The position numbers and the translations under genes were made by a program. This document shows, in pieces, positions 25,820 through 33,930 of a DNA stretch of 64,000 nt (positions are counted from its first letter, which is position 1; each line of letters starts with the position of its first letter). The notes under the pieces are model-generated. The model did no database searches. It was not told the DNA's origin and worked only from the letters and a program-made list of their open reading frames with translations. Origin of the DNA: Mycolicibacterium goodii (GTDB lineage Bacteria > Actinomycetota > Actinomycetes > Mycobacteriales > Mycobacteriaceae); contig NZ_CP012150.1 of assembly GCF_001187505.1 (NCBI RefSeq), positions 2,294,001 to 2,358,000 of the forward strand. Direction: 5' to 3'.

Positions 25820-26799
25820 GCGCACAGGTGAGCGAAGATCTGCACGCCGGGATCGAACGGATCAAGGCCGAGGGCAAGAGCGAACCCCGCAAGGCCCGAG
25901 ACCCGGTGAATCAGCCGATGATTCATCATTGGGTGGACGCCATCGGCGACAAGAACCCGATCTACGTCGACCACGAGGCGGCCAAGGCCGCCGGTCATCC
26001 CGGCATCGTCGCACCGCCGGCGATGATCCAGGTGTGGACGATGGGTGGCCTCGGCGTGGGCCGTGCCGAGGACGACCCGCTGTCGAAGATCATGAAGCTC
26101 TTCGACGACGCCGGCTATGTCGGCGTGGTCGCCACGAACTGTGAACAGACCTACCACCGGTATCTGCAGCCGGGCGAGGAGGTCACGATCCACGCCGAGA
26201 TCACCGATGTCGTGGGGCCCAAGCAGACCGCGCTGGGTGAGGGTTACTTCATCAACCAGCTCATCACCTGGACGGTGGACGACGGTGACGACGGTGAGGC
26301 CGTCGCCGAGATGAACTGGCGCATCATGAAGTTCAGGCCGCGCGAGGAGCAGACGGCGGCGGTGGCCGAGATTCCGGCGGATCTGGATCCCGACAAGCTG
26401 ATGCGGCCCGCGTCGTCGCGCGACACCAAGTTCTTCTGGGACGGCGTCAACGCGCACGAACTGCGAATCCAGCGTCGCCCCGACGGCACCCTGCAACATC
26501 CGCCCGTCCCGGCGGTGTGGCAGGACAAGGACGAACCGATCGACTACGTGGTGGCCTCGGGCAACGGCACGGTGTTCAGCTACGTCGTGCACCACGCCCC
26601 GAAGGTGCCCGGGCGCAGTCTGCCGTTCGTCATCGCGCTCGTCGAACTCGAGGAGGGCGTGCGCATGCTCGGCGAGCTGCGCGGCGTCGACCCCGAACAG
26701 GTGAAGATCGGAATGCCGGTGCGCGCCACCTTCATCGACTTCCCGGACAGCGAGGTCAGTCCGGCGTGGACGCTGTACGCATGGGAGCCAAGAGCATGA
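25816..26799 (+). CDS. chsH2: ChsH2: MaoC-like hydratase subunit fused to DUF35 domain
   Basis: This 327-residue two-domain protein has an N-terminal MaoC-like hotdog domain (about 20-175, HWVDAIGDKNPIYVDHEAAK … HPGIVAPPAM). The C-terminal DUF35/OB domain (about 195-325) begins KFFWDGVNAHELRIQRRPDG. The four zinc-ribbon cysteines usual in DUF35 proteins are absent, which is also true of the M. tuberculosis protein as I recall it. The MaoC part pairs with ChsH1 to hydrate the enoyl-CoA; the DUF35 part docks the Ltp2 aldolase. It overlaps both neighbours by 4 nt. Confidence 0.93.
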   Translation: MSAQVSEDLHAGIERIKAEGKSEPRKARDPVNQPMIHHWVDAIGDKNPIYVDHEAAKAAGHPGIVAPPAMIQVWTMGGLGVGRAEDDPLSKIMKLFDDAGYVGVVATNCEQTYHRYLQPGEEVTIHAEITDVVGPKQTALGEGYFINQLITWTVDDGDDGEAVAEMNWRIMKFRPREEQTAAVAEIPADLDPDKLMRPASSRDTKFFWDGVNAHELRIQRRPDGTLQHPPVPAVWQDKDEPIDYVVASGNGTVFSYVVHHAPKVPGRSLPFVIALVELEEGVRMLGELRGVDPEQVKIGMPVRATFIDFPDSEVSPAWTLYAWEPRA

Positions 26800-27194
26800 C
26801 CGTGATCGAAGTCGGCACCGCCCTGCCCGAACTGTCCGTCTACGGCGACCCGACGTTCATCGTGTCGACCGCGATCGCCACGCGCGATTACCAGGACGTG
26901 CACCACGACCGTGACAAGGCCCAGGCCAAGGGGTCCAAGGACATCTTCGTCAACATCCTCACCGACACCGGCCTGGTGCAGCGCTACCTGACCGACTGGG
27001 CAGGCCCGTCGGCGCGGATCCGCTCGATCGGTCTGCGGCTCGGCGTGCCCTGGTACGCCTACGACACCGTGACGTTCCGCGGTGAGGTGGCGGCCGTCGA
27101 CGACGATCTCGTCACGGTCGAGGTGACCGGCTCCAACAGCCTCGGTAAACACGTCATCGCCACCGCCACACTTTTACTGGGAGACAAGGCATGA
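26796..27194 (+). CDS. chsH1: ChsH1: MaoC-like enoyl-CoA hydratase subunit
   Basis: This 132-residue hotdog protein carries the catalytic side of the ChsH1-ChsH2 hydratase. It has a RDYQDVHHDRDKAQAKGSKDIFVNILT segment in which the Asp/His residues match the MaoC catalytic pair. It adds water to the 3-carbon steroid enoyl-CoA so that Ltp2 can cleave it. ATGA overlaps at both ends keep it stoichiometric with ChsH2 and Ltp2. Confidence 0.93.
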   Translation: MTVIEVGTALPELSVYGDPTFIVSTAIATRDYQDVHHDRDKAQAKGSKDIFVNILTDTGLVQRYLTDWAGPSARIRSIGLRLGVPWYAYDTVTFRGEVAAVDDDLVTVEVTGSNSLGKHVIATATLLLGDKA

Positions 27195-28354
27195 GCGGCT
27201 TGTCCGGCAAGGCGGCCATCGCCGGTATCGGGGCCACCGACTTCTCCAAGAACTCAGGCCGCAGCGAGCTGCGTCTGGCCGCCGAATGTGTACTCGACGC
27301 GCTCGACGATGCCGGGTTGGGGCCCGACGACGTCGACGGCCTGGTGACCTTCACCATGGATTCCAACCTGGAGACCGCGGTCGCGCGGTCCACCGGGATC
27401 GGTGAGCTGAAGTTCTTCAGCCAGATCGGCTATGGCGGTGGTGCCGCGGCTGCCACGGTGCAGCAGGCCGCGCTGGCCGTCGCCACCGGGGTCGCCGAGG
27501 TGGTCGTCGCCTACCGTGCCTTCAACGAGCGCTCGGAGTTCCGTTTCGGGCAGGTCATGACGGGCCTGACGGTCAACGCGGATTCCCGCGGTGTCGAGTA
27601 CAGCTGGTCCTACCCGCACGGTCTGTCGACCCCGGCCGCGTCGGTGGCCATGATCGCGCGTCGGTACATGCACGAATACGGCGCCACCAGTGCCGATTTC
27701 GGTGTGGTGTCGGTGGCCGACCGCAAGCACGCCGCCAACAACCCCAAAGCGCACTTCTACGGCAAGCCGATCACGCTCGAGGACCACCAGAACTCGCGCT
27801 GGATCGCCGAACCGCTGCGGCTGCTGGACTGCTGCCAGGAGACCGACGGCGGCGTGGCCATCGTCGTCACCACACCCGAGCGGGCCAGGGACCTCAAACA
27901 CCGGCCGGTGGTCATCGAGGCCGCCGCGCAGGGTTCCGGCGCCGATCAGTTCACGATGTACTCCTACTACCGCGACGAGCTCGGCCTGCCCGAGATGGGA
28001 CTGGTGGGCAGGCAGCTGTGGCAGCAGAGCGGGCTGACGCCCGGGGACATCCAGACGGCCATCCTCTATGACCACTTCACGCCGTACACGCTGCTGCAGC
28101 TCGAAGAGCTCGGGTTCTGCGGTAAGGGCGAGGCCAAGGACTTCATCGCAGGCGGCGCCATCGAGATCGGCGGCAAGCTGCCGGTCAACACCCACGGCGG
28201 GCAGCTCGGTGAGGCCTACATCCACGGCATGAACGGCATCGCCGAAGGCGTGCGGCAGTTGCGCGGGACGTCGGTCAACCAGGTCCCGGGCGTCGAGCAT
28301 GTCCTGGTCACGGCGGGCACCGGCGTCCCGACCTCGGGTTTGATCCTCGGATAA
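27191..28354 (+). CDS. ltp2: Ltp2: retro-aldolase of the thiolase/lipid-transfer fold
   Basis: This 387-residue thiolase-like protein performs, in this family, retro-aldol cleavage of the hydrated side chain to give androstenedione and propionyl-CoA. The fold is clear (AAIAGIGATDFSKNSGRSE, GYGGGAAAATVQQAALAVATG, NTHGGQLGEAYIHGMNGI), but the nucleophilic Cys and the His of real thiolases are missing, as expected for an aldolase that uses tyrosines. It works as a complex with the DUF35 domain of ChsH2. It ends the KstR operon; a promoter for the next gene follows within 40 nt. Confidence 0.93.
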   Translation: MSGLSGKAAIAGIGATDFSKNSGRSELRLAAECVLDALDDAGLGPDDVDGLVTFTMDSNLETAVARSTGIGELKFFSQIGYGGGAAAATVQQAALAVATGVAEVVVAYRAFNERSEFRFGQVMTGLTVNADSRGVEYSWSYPHGLSTPAASVAMIARRYMHEYGATSADFGVVSVADRKHAANNPKAHFYGKPITLEDHQNSRWIAEPLRLLDCCQETDGGVAIVVTTPERARDLKHRPVVIEAAAQGSGADQFTMYSYYRDELGLPEMGLVGRQLWQQSGLTPGDIQTAILYDHFTPYTLLQLEELGFCGKGEAKDFIAGGAIEIGGKLPVNTHGGQLGEAYIHGMNGIAEGVRQLRGTSVNQVPGVEHVLVTAGTGVPTSGLILG

Positions 28355-28361
28355 AGGTGCG

Positions 28362-28420
28362 TTGTCACCTCCGCTGCGCACGGTAATCTTTGCTGCAGAC
28401 AGCAACGCGCAGAAGGGGGA
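28362..28420 (+). promoter_or_regulatory. Putative promoter of the Esp/PPE-like gene pair
   Basis: TTGTCA (28362-28367) and TAATCT (28384-28389) are 16 nt apart, a reasonable sigma-A-type pair. A strong ribosome site AGAAGGGGGA (28411-28420) leads to GTG 28427. This separates the pair from KstR control, though read-through from ltp2 is possible. Confidence 0.5.
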
Positions 28421-28426
28421 CGCGGC

Positions 28427-29533
28427 GTGGGGATCATGCCCGACAGCAGTCCGTTCGGCTCGCAGACGGTGATCGGTCCGGGGTGGCCGAACGTCGACGA
28501 GGAGCAGTTGACGGCTGCGGCGGCATCGTACGAGAAGCTGGCCACCACCATCAGCGGCAGCATCGTGCCCCAGCAGACCAACCAGCTCATGAAGCTCACG
28601 GAGGTCTGGCAGGGTGCCGGATCGGTGGCGGCCTCGGGTGAAGCCACCACGATGATCGCGGGCCATGAGGCCAACGCCGCGCAGGCGCAGGCCATCGCCG
28701 CGGCGCTCACGCAGATGGCGGCTGCCGTGGTCAAGACCAAGATGGCCGTCAATGCCGCGGCGCAGGAAGTGCAGCACGAGGTCGAGGCGCTGCAGGCGCT
28801 GCCGTTCGGCAACAAGCAGGAGTTGATCGAGAGCCGCATCAAGATGGGGCTCTCGCAGAACATCGCGACCGTCACGGCAGGCACCACCGAACTCGCCAGC
28901 GGGCTCGGCACGGTCGCCAACGTTCCCCAGGTGACGACGCCTCCGACGGCCCAGGCGCAGCAGGCCGTTCAGAAGGGCGCCGATCAGGGCGCCCAGATGG
29001 CGATGCAGATGGCCGGCCAGCTGCCGCAGATGCTCGGGCAGATCCCGCAGATGCTGGGGCAGGTGCCGCAGCAGCTCTCGCAGCCGCTGCAGCAGTTGAC
29101 CCAGCCGCTGCAGCAGTTGACGTCGATGCTGGGGTCGGTCGGCAAGGGCGGCACCGGCGCGGGTCCGTCCCCGTTCTCCGCGTTCTCGAATCATCCGCTC
29201 GCCGGCGGGTCCGGTCCGAGCACCGGCGCCGGCCTGGTGAAGGCCGCGGGCACGCCGGGCGGGGGTGGCGGCGTTGGTGCGCAGACGCCGGTGTTGTCGA
29301 AGCTCGTCGGTAGCACTGCTCCGGTGTCGGTCGATCCGGGCGCTGCGGCGGGCGGCGCGGTCGTCGGTGGTGTCGCCCCGGTGGCGGCGGGAGCGACGGG
29401 CGGCATGGGCGGTCCGGCGGGGATGATGGGCGCACCGCGCGGTGGTGGCGGCGGTGGAACCGCTGCGAGCCTGGCGGTCCCGGCTCCGCTGGAGCACGAG
29501 ATCGACGAAGGCGATGACGATGACGACTGGTGA
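28427..29533 (+). CDS. Esp/PPE-like putative type VII secreted protein
   Basis: This 368-residue protein has an N-terminal helical domain (about 15-150) with a WQGAG turn, as in WXG/PPE-type substrates, then a Gln/Pro/Leu heptad stretch (QMLGQIPQMLGQVPQQL … QPLQQLTQPLQQLT, about 195-235). A Gly/Pro-rich low-complexity tail ends in a run of aspartates followed by a terminal Trp. There is no signal peptide. This layout is like ESX-1-associated Esp proteins, but I cannot name an orthologue. It is 39 nt ahead of a second protein of similar style. Start GTG 28427 is set by the ribosome site. Confidence 0.65.
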   Translation: MGIMPDSSPFGSQTVIGPGWPNVDEEQLTAAAASYEKLATTISGSIVPQQTNQLMKLTEVWQGAGSVAASGEATTMIAGHEANAAQAQAIAAALTQMAAAVVKTKMAVNAAAQEVQHEVEALQALPFGNKQELIESRIKMGLSQNIATVTAGTTELASGLGTVANVPQVTTPPTAQAQQAVQKGADQGAQMAMQMAGQLPQMLGQIPQMLGQVPQQLSQPLQQLTQPLQQLTSMLGSVGKGGTGAGPSPFSAFSNHPLAGGSGPSTGAGLVKAAGTPGGGGGVGAQTPVLSKLVGSTAPVSVDPGAAAGGAVVGGVAPVAAGATGGMGGPAGMMGAPRGGGGGGTAASLAVPAPLEHEIDEGDDDDDW

Positions 29534-29572
29534 AACCGCCGGTGAACTGACCCTGCACGGAGGAGTCCGCTC

Positions 29573-30388
29573 GTGAACCAACCGATGACCACGCCCGGCA
29601 TGCTGAACTGGACTGCCGCGCCGGTGCAGTTGCCGGAGATGCCGCCGATCAAGCCTGGCGAGGACGCCATGAGCATGACCATTGCCGGTTTGCTGCCGAC
29701 CTTGCACGCGTCGCTGACCGCCAACGTCACGGCGTTGGCGGCCAAGGAGAACATGTTCAACGGCAAGCTCGGCGATGCCCAGGGCGCTTACGAAAACGCC
29801 GACCAGGCAGGGCAACAGGGCGTCGGACAGATCGGCCAGATGATGGGCCAGCTCGGCCAGCTCGGCCAGATGGCATCTCAGCCGGCTCAGATGGCCGGCG
29901 GGATGGGCGGTCAGTTCAGTTCGCTGATGGAGCCGCTCATGAAGGCCATGGAAGGCGCCAAGGGTGGCGGCGGTCCCGAAGGTGCAGGCGCGCCAGGCGG
30001 TCCCGGCGCCCCAGGTGCTCCGATGGGGCCCAATCCCCAACAGCAGCAACAGGAACGCGAAGCTCAGCTCAACGAGCGTGAGGCCAAACAGAACGAGCGC
30101 GAGGACCATCTCAACCAGCGTGAGGACGACCAGAACCGGCGTGAGGCCGATCAGGACGCGCGCGAGGCCCGGCTGAACGAACGCGCTGGTGCGCCCTCGT
30201 CGTCGGCATCTTCGTCGGCCTCGTCGGCAGCACCTGCCGCGCCCGCACCTGCCGCGCCCGCACCTGCCGCGCCTGCGGCGGGTGCAGCCGGGCCCGGCGA
30301 TGCCCGGCCCGCGCCCGGCCCCGTGCCGGTCACGCCTCACGAGCCGCCGCGGCACAGCGGCGGGGACGATCTGGCAAAGCGCATGTAG
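29573..30388 (+). CDS. Esp-like putative secreted partner with charged heptad repeat
   Basis: This 271-residue protein has an N-terminal helical region (about 25-85, MSMTIAGLLPTLHASLTANV), a Gly/Gln/Met-rich middle and then about six tandem 7-residue units of the form xxNxREx (about 160-205, e.g. LNEREAK, LNQREDD). An Ala/Pro tail follows. The repeat has alternating Glu/Arg and should form a long charged single helix or coiled coil. Ribosome site GGAGG precedes GTG 29573. Pairing with the upstream gene suggests a PE/PPE-like heterodimer; this is inference. Confidence 0.62.
   Translation: MNQPMTTPGMLNWTAAPVQLPEMPPIKPGEDAMSMTIAGLLPTLHASLTANVTALAAKENMFNGKLGDAQGAYENADQAGQQGVGQIGQMMGQLGQLGQMASQPAQMAGGMGGQFSSLMEPLMKAMEGAKGGGGPEGAGAPGGPGAPGAPMGPNPQQQQQEREAQLNEREAKQNEREDHLNQREDDQNRREADQDAREARLNERAGAPSSSASSSASSAAPAAPAPAAPAPAAPAAGAAGPGDARPAPGPVPVTPHEPPRHSGGDDLAKRM
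30230..30274 (+). repeat. Three tandem 15-bp repeats encoding APAAP units
   Basis: The unit GCACCTGCCGCGCCC is repeated three times (the last copy differs at the final base). It encodes an Ala/Pro repeat in the tail of the Esp-like protein and is a likely site of slippage length variation. Confidence 0.85.
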
Positions 30389-30913
30389 GTACATCTGTGC
30401 GGTCTCAGCAACGATTACACGTATGTCATATAGGTTGTATCGCTGTTGCTGAATCCGCACACGCCGGAAAATCCTGAGTGCATGGGTGGATTGCGGTGGC
30501 TGCCGAAGATGGCGGCGCTGACTGGTCGTCTGCGCCGGTGAGAGTAGAAAAATGCTGATAGAAGTTCGGTATCGAACCACGAGTGTGGATATCGGGGTCG
30601 TAATCCGACCATTAGTATGAAACAGGGCCCTAGCTGCGTAAATGTGACAACGGATTTCGTAGCGATTGACGCCTGCGAAAGTGGGATTCCTTACCGCCGC
30701 AACCTTTGCTCCTAATCACCTTTTGGTTCCGTTGACCGCGGTCGTGGCAAATGCCTACCATCGGCGCAAGTTGAACTCGGGCTCACGAATGCCGCATCCG
30801 TGCGGGGAGGACCGGCTTGATGATGGTGTGTTCAAAAACGCTTGCAGCTCTGACCAGGGGAGACCGTCTGGAAAGCGGGGCGGTTACTGCCCTCAGACAG
30901 CTGATCCGTTGAC
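30389..30913. other. Non-coding region between the Esp-like pair and the response regulator
   Basis: About 525 bp of lower GC than its neighbours, without a credible gene. An 8-bp inverted repeat TCAGCAAC/GTTGCTGA (30405-30412 / 30445-30452) lies just after the Esp-like stop and could be a terminator, though no T-run follows. The rest presumably holds the promoter of the response regulator; a TTGACG at 30666 has no convincing -10 partner. Confidence 0.5.
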
Positions 30914-31831
30914 ATGGACGAGTTTTCAGGCATCTCGCCGGACTCCGCTGGAAGTGGTGTTCGGACAGCGCCCGCCGACGAAGAGTCGTACGAGACGGCG
31001 GTCGGTGAGGCCGTCGAGCCGTCAGGCGGGTACCTGCCCGGCAACGGGCGTCGTCCAGCAAACGGACGAATCCACCAGTTGTCGTATGACGAGTGGCGGG
31101 ACATGTCGCGTTCCTCGTCGACGGGGGCATGGGCGGAGTCCTACCGTGAGGCGACCGACGGCGCGGGTCTGCTGCGCGACGCACGGGTGTTGATCGTCGG
31201 GGATTGCACCCTGTACCGCGATTACCTCGCGGCGGTCCTGGCCTCGCACGGTGCCGTGGCGCCGGGAGTCGCCTGGGATCTGCCATCGTTGATCGCGTCA
31301 TATGAGACAACCGTTCCGCGTGTCATTCTGCTGGACATGGCAACTCGCAATAGTGCGATGTTGCTGCGGCAGGCGTTGCAACGCAGCCCACATGTACGCG
31401 TGATTGTCATGGGGTTGTCAGAGGATGACGAGTCCGAGATTGTCGCGTGCGCTGAGGCCGGGGTGGCCGGCTATCACCTGCGGTCGGATTCGTTGAAAGA
31501 TCTTCTTGTATTGATACACAAAGTTGCTGCGGGGGAGTCTTTGTGTTCGCCGAGAGTGTCGGCGATCCTGCTGCGACGCTTGTCGGCCCTCGCCTCGCAA
31601 CGGCAACCCGCGGCAAAGGAACTAGTGCTTACTTCCCGGGAGATCCAGATCCTTCGATTGTTGGAGATGGGTCTTTCGAATCGAGATATCGCCGAACAGC
31701 TCTGTATCGCTGTCCACACCGTCAAAAATCACGTCCACAGCCTGTTGGCCAAGCTGGGGGTCAGTACGCGGGCCCAGGCTGCGGCCCTGGCGCGTACCAC
31801 CGTGTTCACCGAAGAGGCTCTCGAGAACTAG
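30914..31831 (+). CDS. Orphan LuxR-family response regulator heading the polysaccharide locus
   Basis: This 305-residue protein has a disordered N-terminal ~85 residues, then a receiver domain (VLIVGDCTLYRDYLAAVL … VILLDMATRNS, with the likely phospho-Asp in LLDM). The C-terminal LuxR/GerE HTH is LTSREIQILRLLEMGLSNRDIAEQL … HTVKNHVHSLLAKLGV. No histidine kinase is nearby. The start at ATG 30914 has a weak ribosome site; ATG 31104 would still keep the receiver. Its place ahead of glmS suggests control of the polysaccharide genes. Confidence 0.82.
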   Translation: MDEFSGISPDSAGSGVRTAPADEESYETAVGEAVEPSGGYLPGNGRRPANGRIHQLSYDEWRDMSRSSSTGAWAESYREATDGAGLLRDARVLIVGDCTLYRDYLAAVLASHGAVAPGVAWDLPSLIASYETTVPRVILLDMATRNSAMLLRQALQRSPHVRVIVMGLSEDDESEIVACAEAGVAGYHLRSDSLKDLLVLIHKVAAGESLCSPRVSAILLRRLSALASQRQPAAKELVLTSREIQILRLLEMGLSNRDIAEQLCIAVHTVKNHVHSLLAKLGVSTRAQAAALARTTVFTEEALEN

Positions 31832-32138
31832 TACCGGATCCAGTCCGAAGTTCGATCTGATGGTCTATGTACCAACGGCTTTCGTGCCTCGATAGTGAGA
31901 AGGTGTTTGCGGGGGTAGCTCGGAGCGGGGTCACGAAGTCGCTGAGGACCGATCTTGGTGCCGGTCCGGCGATCGGGGAATCGGCACCGGAAATTGTCGG
32001 AACCGAGATCGATCACATTGTTCTCGGGTCACCAAAGGCCACTCGCGACAACCAGTTTTACCGATTCTCGCCATCGTGGCGGGTGCGCGGACAGATCGCA
32101 GGAAGCCTATTAGCTGTTCCTGCCGAAGGGAGCCGGTG
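31832..32138. other. Intergenic region before glmS
   Basis: About 307 bp. A 90-codon open frame starts at 31867 but has no ribosome site and no family resemblance, so I leave it uncalled. GAAGGGAG at 32124-32131 is the glmS ribosome site. No glmS ribozyme-like fold could be recognised by eye. It probably holds the main promoter of the rightward polysaccharide operon. Confidence 0.45.
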
Positions 32139-33926
32139 ATGTGCGGAATTATCGCCTGCCATACCGATCGGCCGGCTGCGGAGTATCTGCGGGTGGGATT
32201 GCGCAGACTCGAATACCGCGGTTACGACTCGGTGGGGGTCGCGCTGAGGACGGTGAGCGGTGACATCGCCCGGCTCAGGACAACGGGGCGCATCGGTGCA
32301 CTCGAAAGCCTGTTGGACGAGTGGTCGGGCCCCGAACTCGATGGTGTGGGCATCGGACACACCCGGTGGGCCACCCACGGCGCGGTGACCGAACGCAACG
32401 CGCATCCGCACGTCGACTGCACCGGGCAAATCAGTCTGGTGCACAACGGAATCATCGAGAATGCCGCGGGCCTGCGCGTCGCACTCGGAAACAGCGGCCA
32501 CGCGTTCGCGACGACGGTGGACAGCGAGGTCCTGTGCCACCTGATCGAAGACGAGCTCCGCGACTGTGCCGACCTCGTGCAGGCCGTCGAGCGGGCGCTG
32601 TCGAAGGTCCATGGATCCTGGGCGATCGCGGTGCTCGACCGGCACACCGGACGAATCATCGTCGCGGCCAACGGGTCACCGCTACTGATCGCCCACACCG
32701 ACCATGGCGATTTCGCGGCGAGTGACATCGCCGCGATCGCCGATTGGGTCGACGAGTTCCGTGTTCTGGAGAACGGCGACGTGGTCGAGTTGTCCGGCGA
32801 CGGCCGTTGGACCCACTCCGGGGTAGTCGCCGCTCCGCCCGCGGCGACGCGGTGCACCCTCAGAGGCAGCGATGTGGAACTCAACGGTTACACCGACTAC
32901 ATGGCCAAGGAGATCGACGAACAGCCAGAAGCCGTCACCCGGGTGCTCGACGATCTCGGAGGTCGGGTCGCCACCGGCGCGCTGTGGCGCGAATTCGGGC
33001 TGCCGCCCTTCGAGCGCCTGCGGGTGATCGGTTGTGGCACATCGCTCAACGCGGGCGCGGTGATCGCCAACTTGGCACGTGAACTCGGTGGCATACCGGT
33101 CAACGCCACCGTGGCGAGCGAGGCATCCGTCGAAGTGTCGGAGTCGGCACAGATATGCATAGCGATCAGCCAGTCCGGTGAGACAGCCGACGTGCTGCGA
33201 GCGGTGGAGTCGCCCGCGGTGGGGGAGGCGCCGTTGGTGGCACTGACCAACAGCTCACATTCCACGCTGGCGCGTCTGGCCGACGCCGTCGTCGGGTGCT
33301 CGGCCGGCCCGGAGATCGGTGTGGCGGCGACGAAAACCTTCACGTGCCAGATCGTCTCGGGCACCGCGCTGATGATCTCGGCGTTGGTCGCGACGAGGCG
33401 CATCTCCACGGTGTGTGCGAATCGGCTCGTGGACGGCCTGCTGCGGGTGCCCGACCAGCTCGCCGCCGCGACATCGATCGCCAAGCGGGTACTACCGCAG
33501 ATCGTCGACGAGTTGCTCGATTCCACCGGGTTCATCTTCATCGCCAGGGGATCGGGACTGCCGTACGCCGCCGAGGGTGCGCTCAAGCTCAAAGAGCTCA
33601 CCTACCGGTGGGCGGAGCACTATCCGGCCGGCGAACTCAAGCACGGCCCACTGGCACTTGTCGGGCATGACACACCTGTTGTGGTCGTCGACAACGGAGA
33701 CCAGAAACTGGGCAGCAACGTCGCCGAGGTGCGGGCCCGTGGCGGCCGGATCATCTCGATCGGTCAGGCAGGCAGCAGTATTCCGGTGGTCGGGCTCACC
33801 CGGGCGCCGTGGGGCCCGGTGGAGGCGACCGTTCCGTTGCAGATCCTCGCGCGCAGTCTGGCACTGGCCCTCGGTCACGACGTCGACAAGCCGCGCAACC
33901 TGGCCAAGTCAGTGACGGTGGAGTGA
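32139..33926 (+). CDS. GlmS-type glutamine-fructose-6-phosphate aminotransferase (locus copy)
   Basis: This 595-residue protein makes glucosamine-6-phosphate, the source of amino sugars. The N-terminal glutaminase domain starts MCGIIACHTD, so the Ntn nucleophile is Cys2; this fixes the start at ATG 32139 rather than the upstream frame. RLEYRGYDSVG, GIGHTRWATHG and HNGIIEN follow. Two SIS domains carry GCGTSLNAG, SQSGETADVLRA and ELKHGPLAL; the end …KPRNLAKSVTVE is canonical. The genome should have a separate housekeeping glmS, so this looks like a dedicated paralogue. Confidence 0.9.
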   Translation: MCGIIACHTDRPAAEYLRVGLRRLEYRGYDSVGVALRTVSGDIARLRTTGRIGALESLLDEWSGPELDGVGIGHTRWATHGAVTERNAHPHVDCTGQISLVHNGIIENAAGLRVALGNSGHAFATTVDSEVLCHLIEDELRDCADLVQAVERALSKVHGSWAIAVLDRHTGRIIVAANGSPLLIAHTDHGDFAASDIAAIADWVDEFRVLENGDVVELSGDGRWTHSGVVAAPPAATRCTLRGSDVELNGYTDYMAKEIDEQPEAVTRVLDDLGGRVATGALWREFGLPPFERLRVIGCGTSLNAGAVIANLARELGGIPVNATVASEASVEVSESAQICIAISQSGETADVLRAVESPAVGEAPLVALTNSSHSTLARLADAVVGCSAGPEIGVAATKTFTCQIVSGTALMISALVATRRISTVCANRLVDGLLRVPDQLAAATSIAKRVLPQIVDELLDSTGFIFIARGSGLPYAAEGALKLKELTYRWAEHYPAGELKHGPLALVGHDTPVVVVDNGDQKLGSNVAEVRARGGRIISIGQAGSSIPVVGLTRAPWGPVEATVPLQILARSLALALGHDVDKPRNLAKSVTVE

Positions 33927-33930
33927 CGTG

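Noticed and set aside
27254..30580. A 1,108-codon minus-strand open frame
   Set aside because: It is antisense to ltp2 and the two Esp-like genes, has no family resemblance and is an artefact of GC-rich third positions and repetitive sequence opposite.
31832..32138. Possible glmS ribozyme upstream of glmS
   Set aside because: That ribozyme is known from Firmicutes, and its conserved core could not be recognised here.
31867..32139. A 90-codon open frame before glmS
   Set aside because: It has no ribosome site, no recognisable pattern and ends at the glmS start; it is more likely part of the leader/promoter region.
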